This document shows positions 1-7,240 of a stretch of 45,768 nucleotides of DNA, in pieces. The DNA is from Candidatus Methanophagales archaeon (lineage in GTDB: Archaea > Halobacteriota > Syntropharchaeia > Alkanophagales > Methanospirareceae): assembly GCA_025966525.1 (NCBI GenBank), contig JAPDIG010000003.1, positions 5,857 through 51,624 on the forward strand, written 5' to 3'. The notes beneath the pieces were generated by a model. That model saw nothing but the letters and a program-made list of their open reading frames with translations. It was not told the origin of the DNA and made no database searches. The stretch's first letter is position 1, and each line of letters starts with the position of its first letter. The position numbers and the translations under genes are program-made.

Positions 1-21
1 TTTGCATTTTGTAATGTTATA

Positions 22-561
22 TTATCTGCCCATCACTTCTTCATGTAGTAGCTTCATCCTCTTTATGGATGGGTGCGCATCCCCTAATTTATCCTTCAAG
101 TCCTTTAATGCGTCTTCTATGCTTGTTCTCTTTGCCCCATCAATCAAATTATCCGCACATGCAACAATTTTCTCTTCTATCGTCTCTGGCACGAAATCCA
201 CCGGAGGCAGTCCTACTTCCTTCGCTTCCCCCGCTGTTATCCCTGCTCCTACATGCCTCTGAATTATTCTCACTACTTTTTCCTCCAGTCCTAATTCCTT
301 CGCTATTTCGCCACCCACGAACCCGTGATCCACACTATGCGAGCGTGCCCTGCCTATGTCATGCAACAGCGCTCCCTCAAAAACCAGTTTTTCATCTACA
401 CTATTACTATTATAACCCTCACGATGGTTGTAATGAAGAGCGATTTCTAAAGCCAGTTCTGCAACTGCTACGCAATGCTCCACAACTGATCCATCACATC
501 CAACTTCTCTCAGTAACTTTATGCACCTGCGCCTTATCCCTTTTTTATCTCGCGCTTCCAC
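22..561 (-). CDS. HD-domain metal-dependent phosphohydrolase-like protein
   Basis: This is a 179-residue HD-domain protein of the small archaeal HDIG type (TIGR00295-like). The metal-binding signature is visible as an early His (VVEHC), then the LLHDIG motif near residue 65, a second His in IQRHVGAG, and a late Asp in ACADNLID. Members are presumed phosphohydrolases acting on nucleotides or phosphoesters, but the substrate is not known. Its start overlaps the end of the TFE gene by 28 nt on the same strand, so the two are probably co-transcribed and translationally coupled. The C-terminus is complete, with the stop just inside the window edge. The family call is firm. No reaction can be assigned. 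Confidence 0.85.
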   Translation of the reverse strand: MEARDKKGIRRRCIKLLREVGCDGSVVEHCVAVAELALEIALHYNHREGYNSNSVDEKLVFEGALLHDIGRARSHSVDHGFVGGEIAKELGLEEKVVRIIQRHVGAGITAGEAKEVGLPPVDFVPETIEEKIVACADNLIDGAKRTSIEDALKDLKDKLGDAHPSIKRMKLLHEEVMGR

Positions 562-1043
562 TTCTCTATCTCTTCTATTTTCTCTTCTAACTCTTTTATT
601 AACGCATCATTATCAACGTATTCAAATTTTGAGCTACATTCATCGCACCAGAAGTCTTTCGCCGCCGCTTCTTCAAATAAAACGCGCTGACAGTTGCACT
701 GATAAAACACTCCCTTGCGCTCCTCTTCAAGTTGACTGTTTAATCCCTGCAACAACCCCTCTGCCTCATCTTCCATTATCTTTTTAATATTGTCACGATT
801 AAAATGCCATAGATACGTAATCCATCCGCTATTATCATCACGTTCAGTTCTGTATTCAGCTATTCTGTTCTCGTACAACGTGTATAGAATCTTTCTTACA
901 GAAGTGAGTTTGGTATCACTTAGTCTTGCGATTTCCTCATCTGTTATTTCTTCCTCCGGGACGGTCTCCATTATCTTCAACCCTTCTTCCCCTATCATCT
1001 TCTTGAAATACTCCCGTACTATGAAATTCTCCGACTCGAACAT
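534..1043 (-). CDS. tfe: Transcription factor E (TFE, alpha subunit)
   Basis: This 169-residue protein has the TFE layout: an N-terminal winged helix (about residues 5-90, with EEITDEEIARL and the SVRKILYTLYENRIA helix), a zinc ribbon (about 113-140), and a charged helical tail. TFE assists TBP/TFB-dependent initiation by stabilising the open complex with RNA polymerase. The first zinc knuckle reads YQCNCQR, so the first pair of Cys is spaced CxC rather than the usual CxxC. The second knuckle, CDEC, is normal. It lies downstream of the exosome genes and overlaps the HD-protein gene. The N-terminal start at MFESEN is the only good Met. Confidence 0.9.
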   Translation of the reverse strand: MFESENFIVREYFKKMIGEEGLKIMETVPEEEITDEEIARLSDTKLTSVRKILYTLYENRIAEYRTERDDNSGWITYLWHFNRDNIKKIMEDEAEGLLQGLNSQLEEERKGVFYQCNCQRVLFEEAAAKDFWCDECSSKFEYVDNDALIKELEEKIEEIEKWKREIKKG

Positions 1044-1114
1044 CTGCGATATTTCACCACTACAATTAATTATAACTTCTGATTAATTAAATTTTTCTAT
1101 TTTGTTAGCAACCC

Positions 1115-1888
1115 CTACAAGAACTTTTCTCTTATTTCACCTGCCTTTTCTATCCCGATTTCCACCATTTCCACTATTTCCTCTTCCTTTAACCCACCAC
1201 TACCGCTCTTCTGCATCGCAGATATGGTGCCATCTGCATTTGAAATCACCGTTAATCTGCTTGTGGCTGCATTTTCCTCATTAAAATTCGGGTCCACCAG
1301 GATATTCCCTTCAATTTCTACTGTCGTTACCGCCACCGGTGTGTCCCGCATGGGCAGTGTGTTTTCACCTGTTAAGTCATATCTTTCATTTGGTATGCGG
1401 ATATTCATAAGAGAAGCAATAGCACCTAACGCAGCGGCATCCACCAGATTACCATCGTTGTCTAATATATGTATATCTATAAAGACTATCCATACCTTCT
1501 CTCCTTCTTCTATACACAATTTCTCCAGGTCAATTGCTTCTGAGCCTCGAATGCCTCGGTCCACTACCCGCGCCAGTTGTACACTGTTTTCATCCGGTGG
1601 CCCTGACTCGAATTCGGGGGATGCCAGGGGCACAAATTCTGCATTTGTGATTATCACACCCTCATCAGGTGCATCAGGAAAAGGCTCACCAGGTTCGAGT
1701 TTTATGCCCACTAAAACATCGGTATTCCCTATTTTCACCCTTGCTGATCCCTCTGCGCGCTTTATTACATCCCTCTCCACGCTTATCTCGCGGTATTCGC
1801 GAAATCCCCTGCCATCTACTCTCTTCCCACTTCCTATCAAATCATGTACATAATCTTTCCTTATATCATCCACTATCTCCAGTCCCAT
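1115..1888 (-). CDS. rrp42: Exosome complex subunit Rrp42
   Basis: This 257-residue RNase PH-fold protein is the non-catalytic partner in the archaeal exosome hexameric ring (Rrp41-Rrp42 trimer of dimers). It degrades or tails RNA 3' ends together with Rrp41 and the Rrp4 or Csl4 cap. Diagnostic stretches are GKRVDGRGFREYR at the N-terminus, VGIKLEPGEPFPD, and the C-terminal SGSGGLKEEEI. The start codon follows the rrp41 stop by 2 nt, so it is the distal gene of a tight psmA-SBDS-rrp4-rrp41-rrp42 operon, the classic archaeal exosome superoperon order. Length is normal for the family. Confidence 0.96.
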   Translation of the reverse strand: MGLEIVDDIRKDYVHDLIGSGKRVDGRGFREYREISVERDVIKRAEGSARVKIGNTDVLVGIKLEPGEPFPDAPDEGVIITNAEFVPLASPEFESGPPDENSVQLARVVDRGIRGSEAIDLEKLCIEEGEKVWIVFIDIHILDNDGNLVDAAALGAIASLMNIRIPNERYDLTGENTLPMRDTPVAVTTVEIEGNILVDPNFNEENAATSRLTVISNADGTISAMQKSGSGGLKEEEIVEMVEIGIEKAGEIREKFL

Positions 1889-1890
1889 CT

Positions 1891-2637
1891 CTATGCCTCA
1901 CCTTCCCCTACATCCACACTCTCACTATATCTATCTATCAACGCCGTTCTTTGCAGCTCGTATATCTGATGACATGCACGCATCGCAAGCTTCAGCCCGC
2001 GCTCAAATTCTTCTTTTTCTAAACGACCGTCCATTTGTAACAATGTAATCGTGTTTGTTCTGGATACCATCGCCACTGGCATATCTGCCTCTCCGTGATT
2101 ATCCTCCATCGCATTCAAATCCAACACTACCTCCCCGCCTATTTTACCAACGGCAATGGAAGAAACCAGGTCTTTCATCGGTATCCCAGCATCAGCAAGA
2201 GCGACAGAAGCAGCATTTATCCCTGCTGTTCGCGTCCCCGCATCCGACTGAAGTATCTCCACATAAACATCTATCGCCGTCTTCGGATAATACTCTCTCA
2301 TAATAACGGGGTCCAGCGCTTCTCTACTCACCTTCGATATTTCCACGCTCCTTCTATCAGGCCCTGGTCTTTTTCTGTCATCTACCGAAAAGGGCGCCAT
2401 GTTATACCGGAATTTAACCACAGCCATTTTTGCATCCTGAGCGTGCCTCGGATGCATCTCCCTCGGTCCATATACCGCAGCTATCACCTTATTATCGCCT
2501 AATTCGAAATAACATGACCCATCTGCTCTTTTTAACACGCCAACCTCTATTTTTATAGGTCTGAGCTCGTCAAAACCTCTTCCATCTAATCTCTTCCCTT
2601 CTTTTATAAGCTCTATTTTTTCTTTTCCTTCTTTCAT
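1891..2637 (-). CDS. rrp41: Exosome complex exonuclease subunit Rrp41
   Basis: This 248-residue RNase PH-type protein is the catalytic subunit of the archaeal exosome. It performs phosphorolytic 3'-5' RNA degradation and the reverse polyadenylation. Visible signatures are [14 protein letters not shown], the RNA/phosphate-binding region GPREMHPRH, the arginine-rich [12 protein letters not shown], and the phosphate/catalytic region [13 protein letters not shown] followed by [15 protein letters not shown] (catalytic Asp region). It sits between rrp4 (9-nt gap upstream) and rrp42 (2 nt downstream), consistent with co-translation of the ring subunits. Confidence 0.97.
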   Translation of the reverse strand: MKEGKEKIELIKEGKRLDGRGFDELRPIKIEVGVLKRADGSCYFELGDNKVIAAVYGPREMHPRHAQDAKMAVVKFRYNMAPFSVDDRKRPGPDRRSVEISKVSREALDPVIMREYYPKTAIDVYVEILQSDAGTRTAGINAASVALADAGIPMKDLVSSIAVGKIGGEVVLDLNAMEDNHGEADMPVAMVSRTNTITLLQMDGRLEKEEFERGLKLAMRACHQIYELQRTALIDRYSESVDVGEGEA

Positions 2638-2646
2638 TCTCCCTCT

Positions 2647-3330
2647 TTATCTCCTTCCTTTTGCTCTTTTTAGTCTGAACGAATCTAAAAAAACCGCCAC
2701 TCTATCTGTTAAACCAGAGGTGTGGGACTCACTCGCAATCTTGAATATCGCCTCAGTTGCGAGGTTCATGTCATCCTCTCTGCCTCTTACCCAAATACGA
2801 CCATTCTTTGCTATGAATATAAAGCAATTGCATTTTTCCTTTAACATCTTTATCATCGAACCGTTCCTTCCTATAACTCGTGGTACCTTAGTATGTGGTA
2901 TCTCTATCAATCTTCCACCATGGCTCAGATTGAAATCTTCCTTTAATGCTAAATCTACCCTCATCATCACATCCACATTCGTCACTTTCGCTACGATCAG
3001 ATCATCTAAATCAAGATATCTACTCAAGCTACCAAACTCTATCTTCTCATCCCTCGTATCTGCAAATTCCGACATGTGTAATCGCGCTTCGTAAGGAGAA
3101 GCGATGTCAACAATCCAGAAAGGGAATGAAATCTCTGCTATTCTACCTATCACCACATCTCCTTCTGCTGGCACATACTTCCCGGAAAGCGGTACCACTT
3201 TTATCTCTCCCCTTTCGTCCACTATGCCATATCTCGCTGCATGAACCTTACCCTCCTCAACATAAGTCCCCTCTCCTGCACGACTCACCGCTTCTGAAAT
3301 AAAATCCCCTGGAACCACCACTTTATACAT
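2647..3330 (-). CDS. rrp4: Exosome RNA-binding cap subunit Rrp4
   Basis: This 227-residue protein forms part of the exosome cap that captures RNA and feeds it into the Rrp41/42 ring. Domain order is an N-terminal beta domain (VVPGDFISEAVSRAGEGTYVEEGK), an S1 domain at about residues 60-130 (GDVVIGRIAEISFPFWIVDI), and a KH domain at about 140-200 (ETHTKVPRVIGRNGSM-like GRNGSMIKMLK loop). The gene lies 6 nt downstream of the SBDS gene and 9 nt upstream of rrp41 on the same strand. No Csl4 or DnaG-binding partner lies next to it, but dnaG is near the other end of this window. Confidence 0.96.
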   Translation of the reverse strand: MYKVVVPGDFISEAVSRAGEGTYVEEGKVHAARYGIVDERGEIKVVPLSGKYVPAEGDVVIGRIAEISFPFWIVDIASPYEARLHMSEFADTRDEKIEFGSLSRYLDLDDLIVAKVTNVDVMMRVDLALKEDFNLSHGGRLIEIPHTKVPRVIGRNGSMIKMLKEKCNCFIFIAKNGRIWVRGREDDMNLATEAIFKIASESHTSGLTDRVAVFLDSFRLKRAKGRR

Positions 3331-3336
3331 ATTTCT

Positions 3337-4029
3337 TCACTTCACGATCTTCGTCTGAACTTCCCCTTTTGTTATTGTATTCAAAAAAGAGAAGAATTCA
3401 TCCCTCATTCCTGCGGGTACTCGCACCAGTGCGATGAATGAACCATCACCCTGCCATTCCTCCTTCGTCACCGCATAATTCTTTTTTACCTCATATACAC
3501 GCCCGGTGTATGCTGCCGGGATTTTTATCGCTATCTGTATCTCCTCTATCTTTATCGGAATTTTCACCCTTATAGACTTCAGCGTTTCACTTACCAATTC
3601 GTCTATGGACTTAAAAGGGTCAATGTGCACCTTTGCTTCTTTCATTGCTATTTCTATTCTTTGAGGAGGGTGAGGCGTGTTTGTCTGTGGGTTTATAGAG
3701 ATGCGAGAAATTCGTTCTATCACCGCTTTCTTCTTCTCCTCCACCCTTTTCCTCCTTTGCTCGGCGGTAAGGTGCACCTCACCTTCTTTTATTATCCTCT
3801 TTGCTATTTCCCCTACATCTGCCGTAGAGAATACCGCTATCAAATCGCCTTCTGTTGCTTTTTCGCCTTTTGACGCATCCGCAAATATCTCTTCCACCGC
3901 TAAAGCATCTCCTATCTCTTCTTCAACACCACTCCTGATCAAATCCGCCCTTTCCGGGTCTACAAGGACTTCAAAATTCTTCTTGCCGTGCTTATACCTC
4001 GCTATTACTGCTTTGTCCAGACTCACCAT
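3337..4029 (-). CDS. sdo1: SBDS family ribosome assembly factor
   Basis: This 230-residue archaeal SBDS/Sdo1 orthologue has the three expected domains: an N-terminal FYSH-like domain (VIARYKHGKKNFEVLVDPE), a central helical domain (LTAEQRRKRVEEKKKAVIERIS, then NPQTNTPHPPQRIEIAM), and a C-terminal ferredoxin-like domain. In eukaryotes the protein works with EFL1 to release eIF6 from pre-60S subunits. Archaeal members are placed in large-subunit maturation. It is co-directional between psmA and rrp4, the position it holds in many archaeal exosome/proteasome operons. Confidence 0.96.
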   Translation of the reverse strand: MVSLDKAVIARYKHGKKNFEVLVDPERADLIRSGVEEEIGDALAVEEIFADASKGEKATEGDLIAVFSTADVGEIAKRIIKEGEVHLTAEQRRKRVEEKKKAVIERISRISINPQTNTPHPPQRIEIAMKEAKVHIDPFKSIDELVSETLKSIRVKIPIKIEEIQIAIKIPAAYTGRVYEVKKNYAVTKEEWQGDGSFIALVRVPAGMRDEFFSFLNTITKGEVQTKIVK

Positions 4030-4043
4030 TTTATGTCTATGCC

Positions 4044-4820
4044 CTACCTCTCCTTTCCTTCTTTTCCCCCTTCACTCGCTCTCTCAGCTTTTTCATTCCC
4101 CTTCTTCACTTTCTTTATATACGGCTCTAACTCATCGGCACTCAAAATCCTAAATCTCTTCTTCTCTAATTCCGCAAGACCTGCATCCACGGTTGTTATG
4201 TCTATCTTCCCTTCTGTTACTTTATACAACGCTTCCAAACCGAGCAAGATAGCATCTTCAAGTATGAGGTCATCATTATACTTCTCCTCAAGCATCTCAG
4301 TTACGATGCTCCTTCCAGAACCGATCGCGGTTGCTTTATATTCAAGCAATGCCCCGCTTGGGTCAGTCTCAAGAAGATAATTATCACCATTATACACGCC
4401 CCCAATCAACAACGCGGTCCCAAAAGGTCTGAGCCCACCAATCTGTGTGTACGCTTGCTTAAAATCACATATCTTTTTCGCTAAGGTTTGCACATCTATC
4501 GCTTCATCATACAAGATTTTGTTTATTTGCGCTTCCACCCTGCCTCTATCTATCAGTATCCGTGCGTCTGCGACCAATCCCGAAGTTGCTGCACCTATAT
4601 GCTCGTCTATTTGAAATATTTTTTCTACGGAACCGCCTTCCAACAGACGAGAAGTCAATCTCTTGTCCACCAATAACACAACACCATCCTGCGCCTTTAT
4701 TCCAACCGCGGTAGTTCCTCTCTTTACTGCTTCTCTTGCGTATTCTACCTGAAATAACCTTCCATCAGGGCTGAACACCGTTATCGCCCTGTCATAACCC
4801 ATTTGTGGCATCATTTGCAT
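4044..4820 (-). CDS. psmA: Proteasome alpha subunit PsmA
   Basis: This 258-residue alpha-type proteasome subunit forms the outer rings of the 20S core and gates substrate entry. The N-terminal gate and alpha signature GYDRAITVFSPDGRLFQVEYA is intact, followed by the alpha-subunit-specific KRGTTAVGIK and GGLRPFGTALLI. The C-terminus has a highly charged tail (KKGNEKAERASEGGKEG). A purine-rich GGGTGATG ribosome-binding sequence precedes the start. It is the first protein gene of the exosome/SBDS operon and begins 40 nt downstream of tRNA-Ala on the same strand. The beta subunit is not in the window. Confidence 0.96.
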   Translation of the reverse strand: MQMMPQMGYDRAITVFSPDGRLFQVEYAREAVKRGTTAVGIKAQDGVVLLVDKRLTSRLLEGGSVEKIFQIDEHIGAATSGLVADARILIDRGRVEAQINKILYDEAIDVQTLAKKICDFKQAYTQIGGLRPFGTALLIGGVYNGDNYLLETDPSGALLEYKATAIGSGRSIVTEMLEEKYNDDLILEDAILLGLEALYKVTEGKIDITTVDAGLAELEKKRFRILSADELEPYIKKVKKGNEKAERASEGGKEGKER

Positions 4821-4860
4821 TTACATCACCCTTTTTTATTCCTATTTGGATACATACCTA

Positions 4861-4932
4861 TGGACTCGACGGGATTTGAACCCGTGGCTTCCTCCTCGCG
4901 AAGGAGGCACTCTTCCACTGAGCTACGAGCCC
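4861..4932 (-). tRNA. tRNA-Ala (anticodon CGC)
   Basis: Folding the minus strand gives a full 72-nt cloverleaf. The acceptor pairs GGGCTCG with CGAGTCC, the D stem is GCTC/GAGT, the anticodon stem is CCTCC/GGAGG around loop TTCGCGA, and the T arm is ACGGG-TTCAAAT-CCCGT. The anticodon is CGC. The acceptor contains the G3-U70 wobble pair, the universal alanine identity element, which confirms the assignment. The discriminator is A. CCA is not encoded. It lies directly upstream of psmA on the same strand. Confidence 0.95.
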
Positions 4933-5004
4933 CCGCCTTTTATCTCCAAGATATTCAATAAATACAATATAAGAGAATAATAAATAAACATTTGAATTGA
5001 CAGA

Positions 5005-5685
5005 ATGTCAACTTCACCTTTTATCATCGGGATATCCCTGGTAGGAATAGGATTTCTGACGGGACTGAGCGGGGCATTGATACCGGGACCGCTTTTTGCT
5101 TTTGTCATATCAGATACATTGAAGAAAGGAGCGTTGTCCGGACCATTAGCCATAATTGGTCATATTTCCGTGGAATTACCGTTAATAGTTGTCCTTGTTG
5201 TTTTAGGACTCGAATTGATGAAAAGCTATTTCAGTCTATTTGAATCTTTGATATATGCAATAGGTGGCTTTGCCCTCATTTTAATATCTTTATTTATTAT
5301 TAAAGAGGGAAAGGCAGCAGCGGAATTACGGTCAAGCGAGAATGAAATAAGGGATGAAATGCGAGTAGCGAAGTATAACAGTTCAATCTTTGCCGGTTTT
5401 CTACTCACTGCTTTTAATCCTTCTTTTATACCCTGGTGGATGGGGATAGGTTTCCCGGTGTTATTCAACGGCTTTAAACAACTGGCTTTAATGGGTATAA
5501 TTTTGGTAACTTTGGGGCATTTCCTTTCCGACTTCGCTTGGTATTCTTTCGTATCTTTCTCTTTCGCTAAGGGCAAGAATTTCTTTGTTGGGAAAAGATA
5601 CGAATTGACGATGCTCGCAATTGCTATCTTTTTGATTGCTCTGGGTGTTCTATTCTTTATTAAAGGTGCAACCGGATACTTTTGA
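5005..5685 (+). CDS. LysE/RhtB-type membrane exporter
   Basis: This 226-residue integral membrane protein has about six hydrophobic segments and the LysE-superfamily N-terminal signature GFLTGLSGALIPGPLFAFV, followed by GHISVELPLIVVLVVLG. The central AFNPSFIPWWMGIGFPV stretch matches the second repeat of the family (NPxxxxWW). LysE-type proteins export amino acids or other small solutes; the substrate here cannot be read from sequence. No Shine-Dalgarno sequence precedes ATG 5005, but an AT-rich AATAATAAATAAACA element lies about 20-30 nt upstream, which suggests a leaderless transcript. The downstream coiled-coil gene starts at or just after its stop codon. Confidence 0.85.
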   Translation: MSTSPFIIGISLVGIGFLTGLSGALIPGPLFAFVISDTLKKGALSGPLAIIGHISVELPLIVVLVVLGLELMKSYFSLFESLIYAIGGFALILISLFIIKEGKAAAELRSSENEIRDEMRVAKYNSSIFAGFLLTAFNPSFIPWWMGIGFPVLFNGFKQLALMGIILVTLGHFLSDFAWYSFVSFSFAKGKNFFVGKRYELTMLAIAIFLIALGVLFFIKGATGYF

Positions 5686-5687
5686 AA

Positions 5688-6989
5688 ATGGAACGTAAGT
5701 GGCTAAATAGAATCCTGGGCAAAGAGAAAATACCATCCACGGTGGCATTCGATGAAATAGATAGCTGGTTAGAGGTGGCATCGAAATCGCTATTTCATGG
5801 TCTGAGTACAAATGCCGATCAGTTATATGAAGAGATAAGTAAAATACGTGAGAGGCTTGAACAGCATACCTCCGAGCTTCATGATGCCGAACCAGATGAG
5901 AATATGCCTCCGCAGATTGCAAAAATAGGGTTGTCAAACCGCGATAAGATGGTAAAACATCTCTACTCGCTGACTGAAAAAATGTTGATCCCGGCGCAAA
6001 CCGATTACAAAACAGTTTTGTCTTTTTATGAAAAAACTACATCCAGCATAAATTTCGTTTTTGATAAATCATCCAGGACTATCTACTATGTTCGCTCATT
6101 GTTTCCAGAAGAGGTTAAGGAAGTGATCACCGACCTCAAACAATTAAAAACCGCGCTTGACCAACTTATCACGCCCATGAAGGGAAAAGAAAGCCAGATT
6201 ATGAATTTAGAACGAGCGTCAGAGCTGGCGGTGGATATAAAAGAGGTAAAATCAAGGATAGAAAAGGAAAAAGAGAACGTTTGTGCTCTAGAAGCAGAGT
6301 GTTCTGCACTCGAAAGGAGAATCGAAATGGAAGGGGAAAGATTGCACGCAATTGAAGAGCAGGAAGAATGGACGCGGTTCAAAGAGCTCGAAACAGAATT
6401 GTTTTCCATGAAGGAGGAATTAAATGCGCTCGAATCGGATGTCAGCAAATTGTTCTCTCCCATTAACAAAGCACTCAACCTATTGAAGAAGCAGGATGAG
6501 ACGGGACGACGTACGCTTACTCCTGAAACGCAAAGGGCGATTTCTTCTATCCTGTCATCCCCAATTCAAGCGCTCGGTAAAGATATAAACGGATTTCTAC
6601 TCTCTATAAGGGATATAATCGAAGAAGATGCCTCTAGCCTGAAGGAGCGAAAGCGAGATACGACACTGAAATGGATAGACCATCTGTTACATAGCGAGCT
6701 ATCCTCTATAAAGGGAAAACATGAGGGGTTACAATCGAGAATTGAAGAGGTTATGGGTAAGCTTGCGTCTATGACGATACTCAAAGAGAGAGAAGAGCTC
6801 GAAAAATCAATTGTTTCAGCTAAGGGACAACTATCTCGTTTACAAGGAGAAGTAGCGCGAACAAAAAGGCACGTGTTTTCGTTGGAAGAGGAACTTATAG
6901 AGAAAAAAGGTCTTTTGTCAGAGGTTTTGGAAGGGATTGCCGGCAAGAAGATTGATGTCGAATTCGATCTCTTGACCATCCATGAGTGA
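5688..6989 (+). CDS. Large coiled-coil protein of unknown function
   Basis: I do not recognise a family for this roughly 433-residue, highly charged, largely helical protein. The first 150 residues (WLNRILGKEKIPSTVAFDEI, LSNRDKMVKHLYSLTEKML) look globular-helical. Heptad-rich coiled coils follow at about 175-250 (SRIEKEKENVCALEAECSAL) and 340-420 (EELEKSIVSAKGQLSRLQGE). There is no signal peptide, membrane segment or P-loop, so it is probably a cytoplasmic structural or scaffold protein. The track start is TTG 5682, which overlaps the LysE stop. ATG 5688 is preferred. The overlap or near-overlap implies co-transcription with the LysE-type gene. Confidence 0.7.
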   Translation: MERKWLNRILGKEKIPSTVAFDEIDSWLEVASKSLFHGLSTNADQLYEEISKIRERLEQHTSELHDAEPDENMPPQIAKIGLSNRDKMVKHLYSLTEKMLIPAQTDYKTVLSFYEKTTSSINFVFDKSSRTIYYVRSLFPEEVKEVITDLKQLKTALDQLITPMKGKESQIMNLERASELAVDIKEVKSRIEKEKENVCALEAECSALERRIEMEGERLHAIEEQEEWTRFKELETELFSMKEELNALESDVSKLFSPINKALNLLKKQDETGRRTLTPETQRAISSILSSPIQALGKDINGFLLSIRDIIEEDASSLKERKRDTTLKWIDHLLHSELSSIKGKHEGLQSRIEEVMGKLASMTILKEREELEKSIVSAKGQLSRLQGEVARTKRHVFSLEEELIEKKGLLSEVLEGIAGKKIDVEFDLLTIHE

Positions 6990-7001
6990 AGGGGGTAAAA
7001 A

Positions 7002-7052
7002 ATGATAAGATTACTTCCAGATTTGGAAAAAGGCAAATTCTCTTTTTGTTAG
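7002..7052 (+). other. Very short ORF or remnant after the coiled-coil gene
   Basis: A 16-codon ORF (MIRLLPDLEKGKF...) starts just after the coiled-coil gene and has a good GGGGG ribosome-binding sequence 5 nt upstream. It could be the truncated start of a lost gene or a small peptide. Nothing in its sequence points to a function. The rest of 7053-7200 is T-rich, with CCCTAA/TTAGGG-like fragments and no other coding signal. Confidence 0.25.
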
Positions 7053-7153
7053 TCCTTTTCATCGCTTTCTAACCCTCTTAGGTTTACCCTTAAATTCCCG
7101 AATTTATTTCTGTTTTATCCTCCTTTTCCTAACTTTTTTCGGCTTTTTATCTA

Positions 7154-7225
7154 AAACCAAGCTTTTTTAGGGTTTGGTTTATACGTCCCTAACATCCAAC
7201 TTTTCAAATAAAAAAAATTAGGAGG
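7154..7225 (+). promoter_or_regulatory. Upstream region of the giant exported protein
   Basis: A 7-bp inverted repeat (AAACCAA 7154-7160 / TTGGTTT 7174-7180) overlaps a TATA-like TTTATAC about 60 nt before ATG 7241. A strong GGAGG lies at 7221-7225, with an unusually long 15-nt spacing to the start. The same GGAGG-plus-purine-run arrangement precedes several cytochrome genes in this window. Confidence 0.4.
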
Positions 7226-7240
7226 CGAAAAGAAGAAAAA

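Noticed and set aside
69-590. Plus-strand ORFs over the exosome/TFE/HD operon (69-590, 1224-1853, 3677-4153 and others)
   Set aside because: They are antisense to strongly recognisable conserved genes and have Ser/Leu/Pro-rich shadow composition with no motifs.
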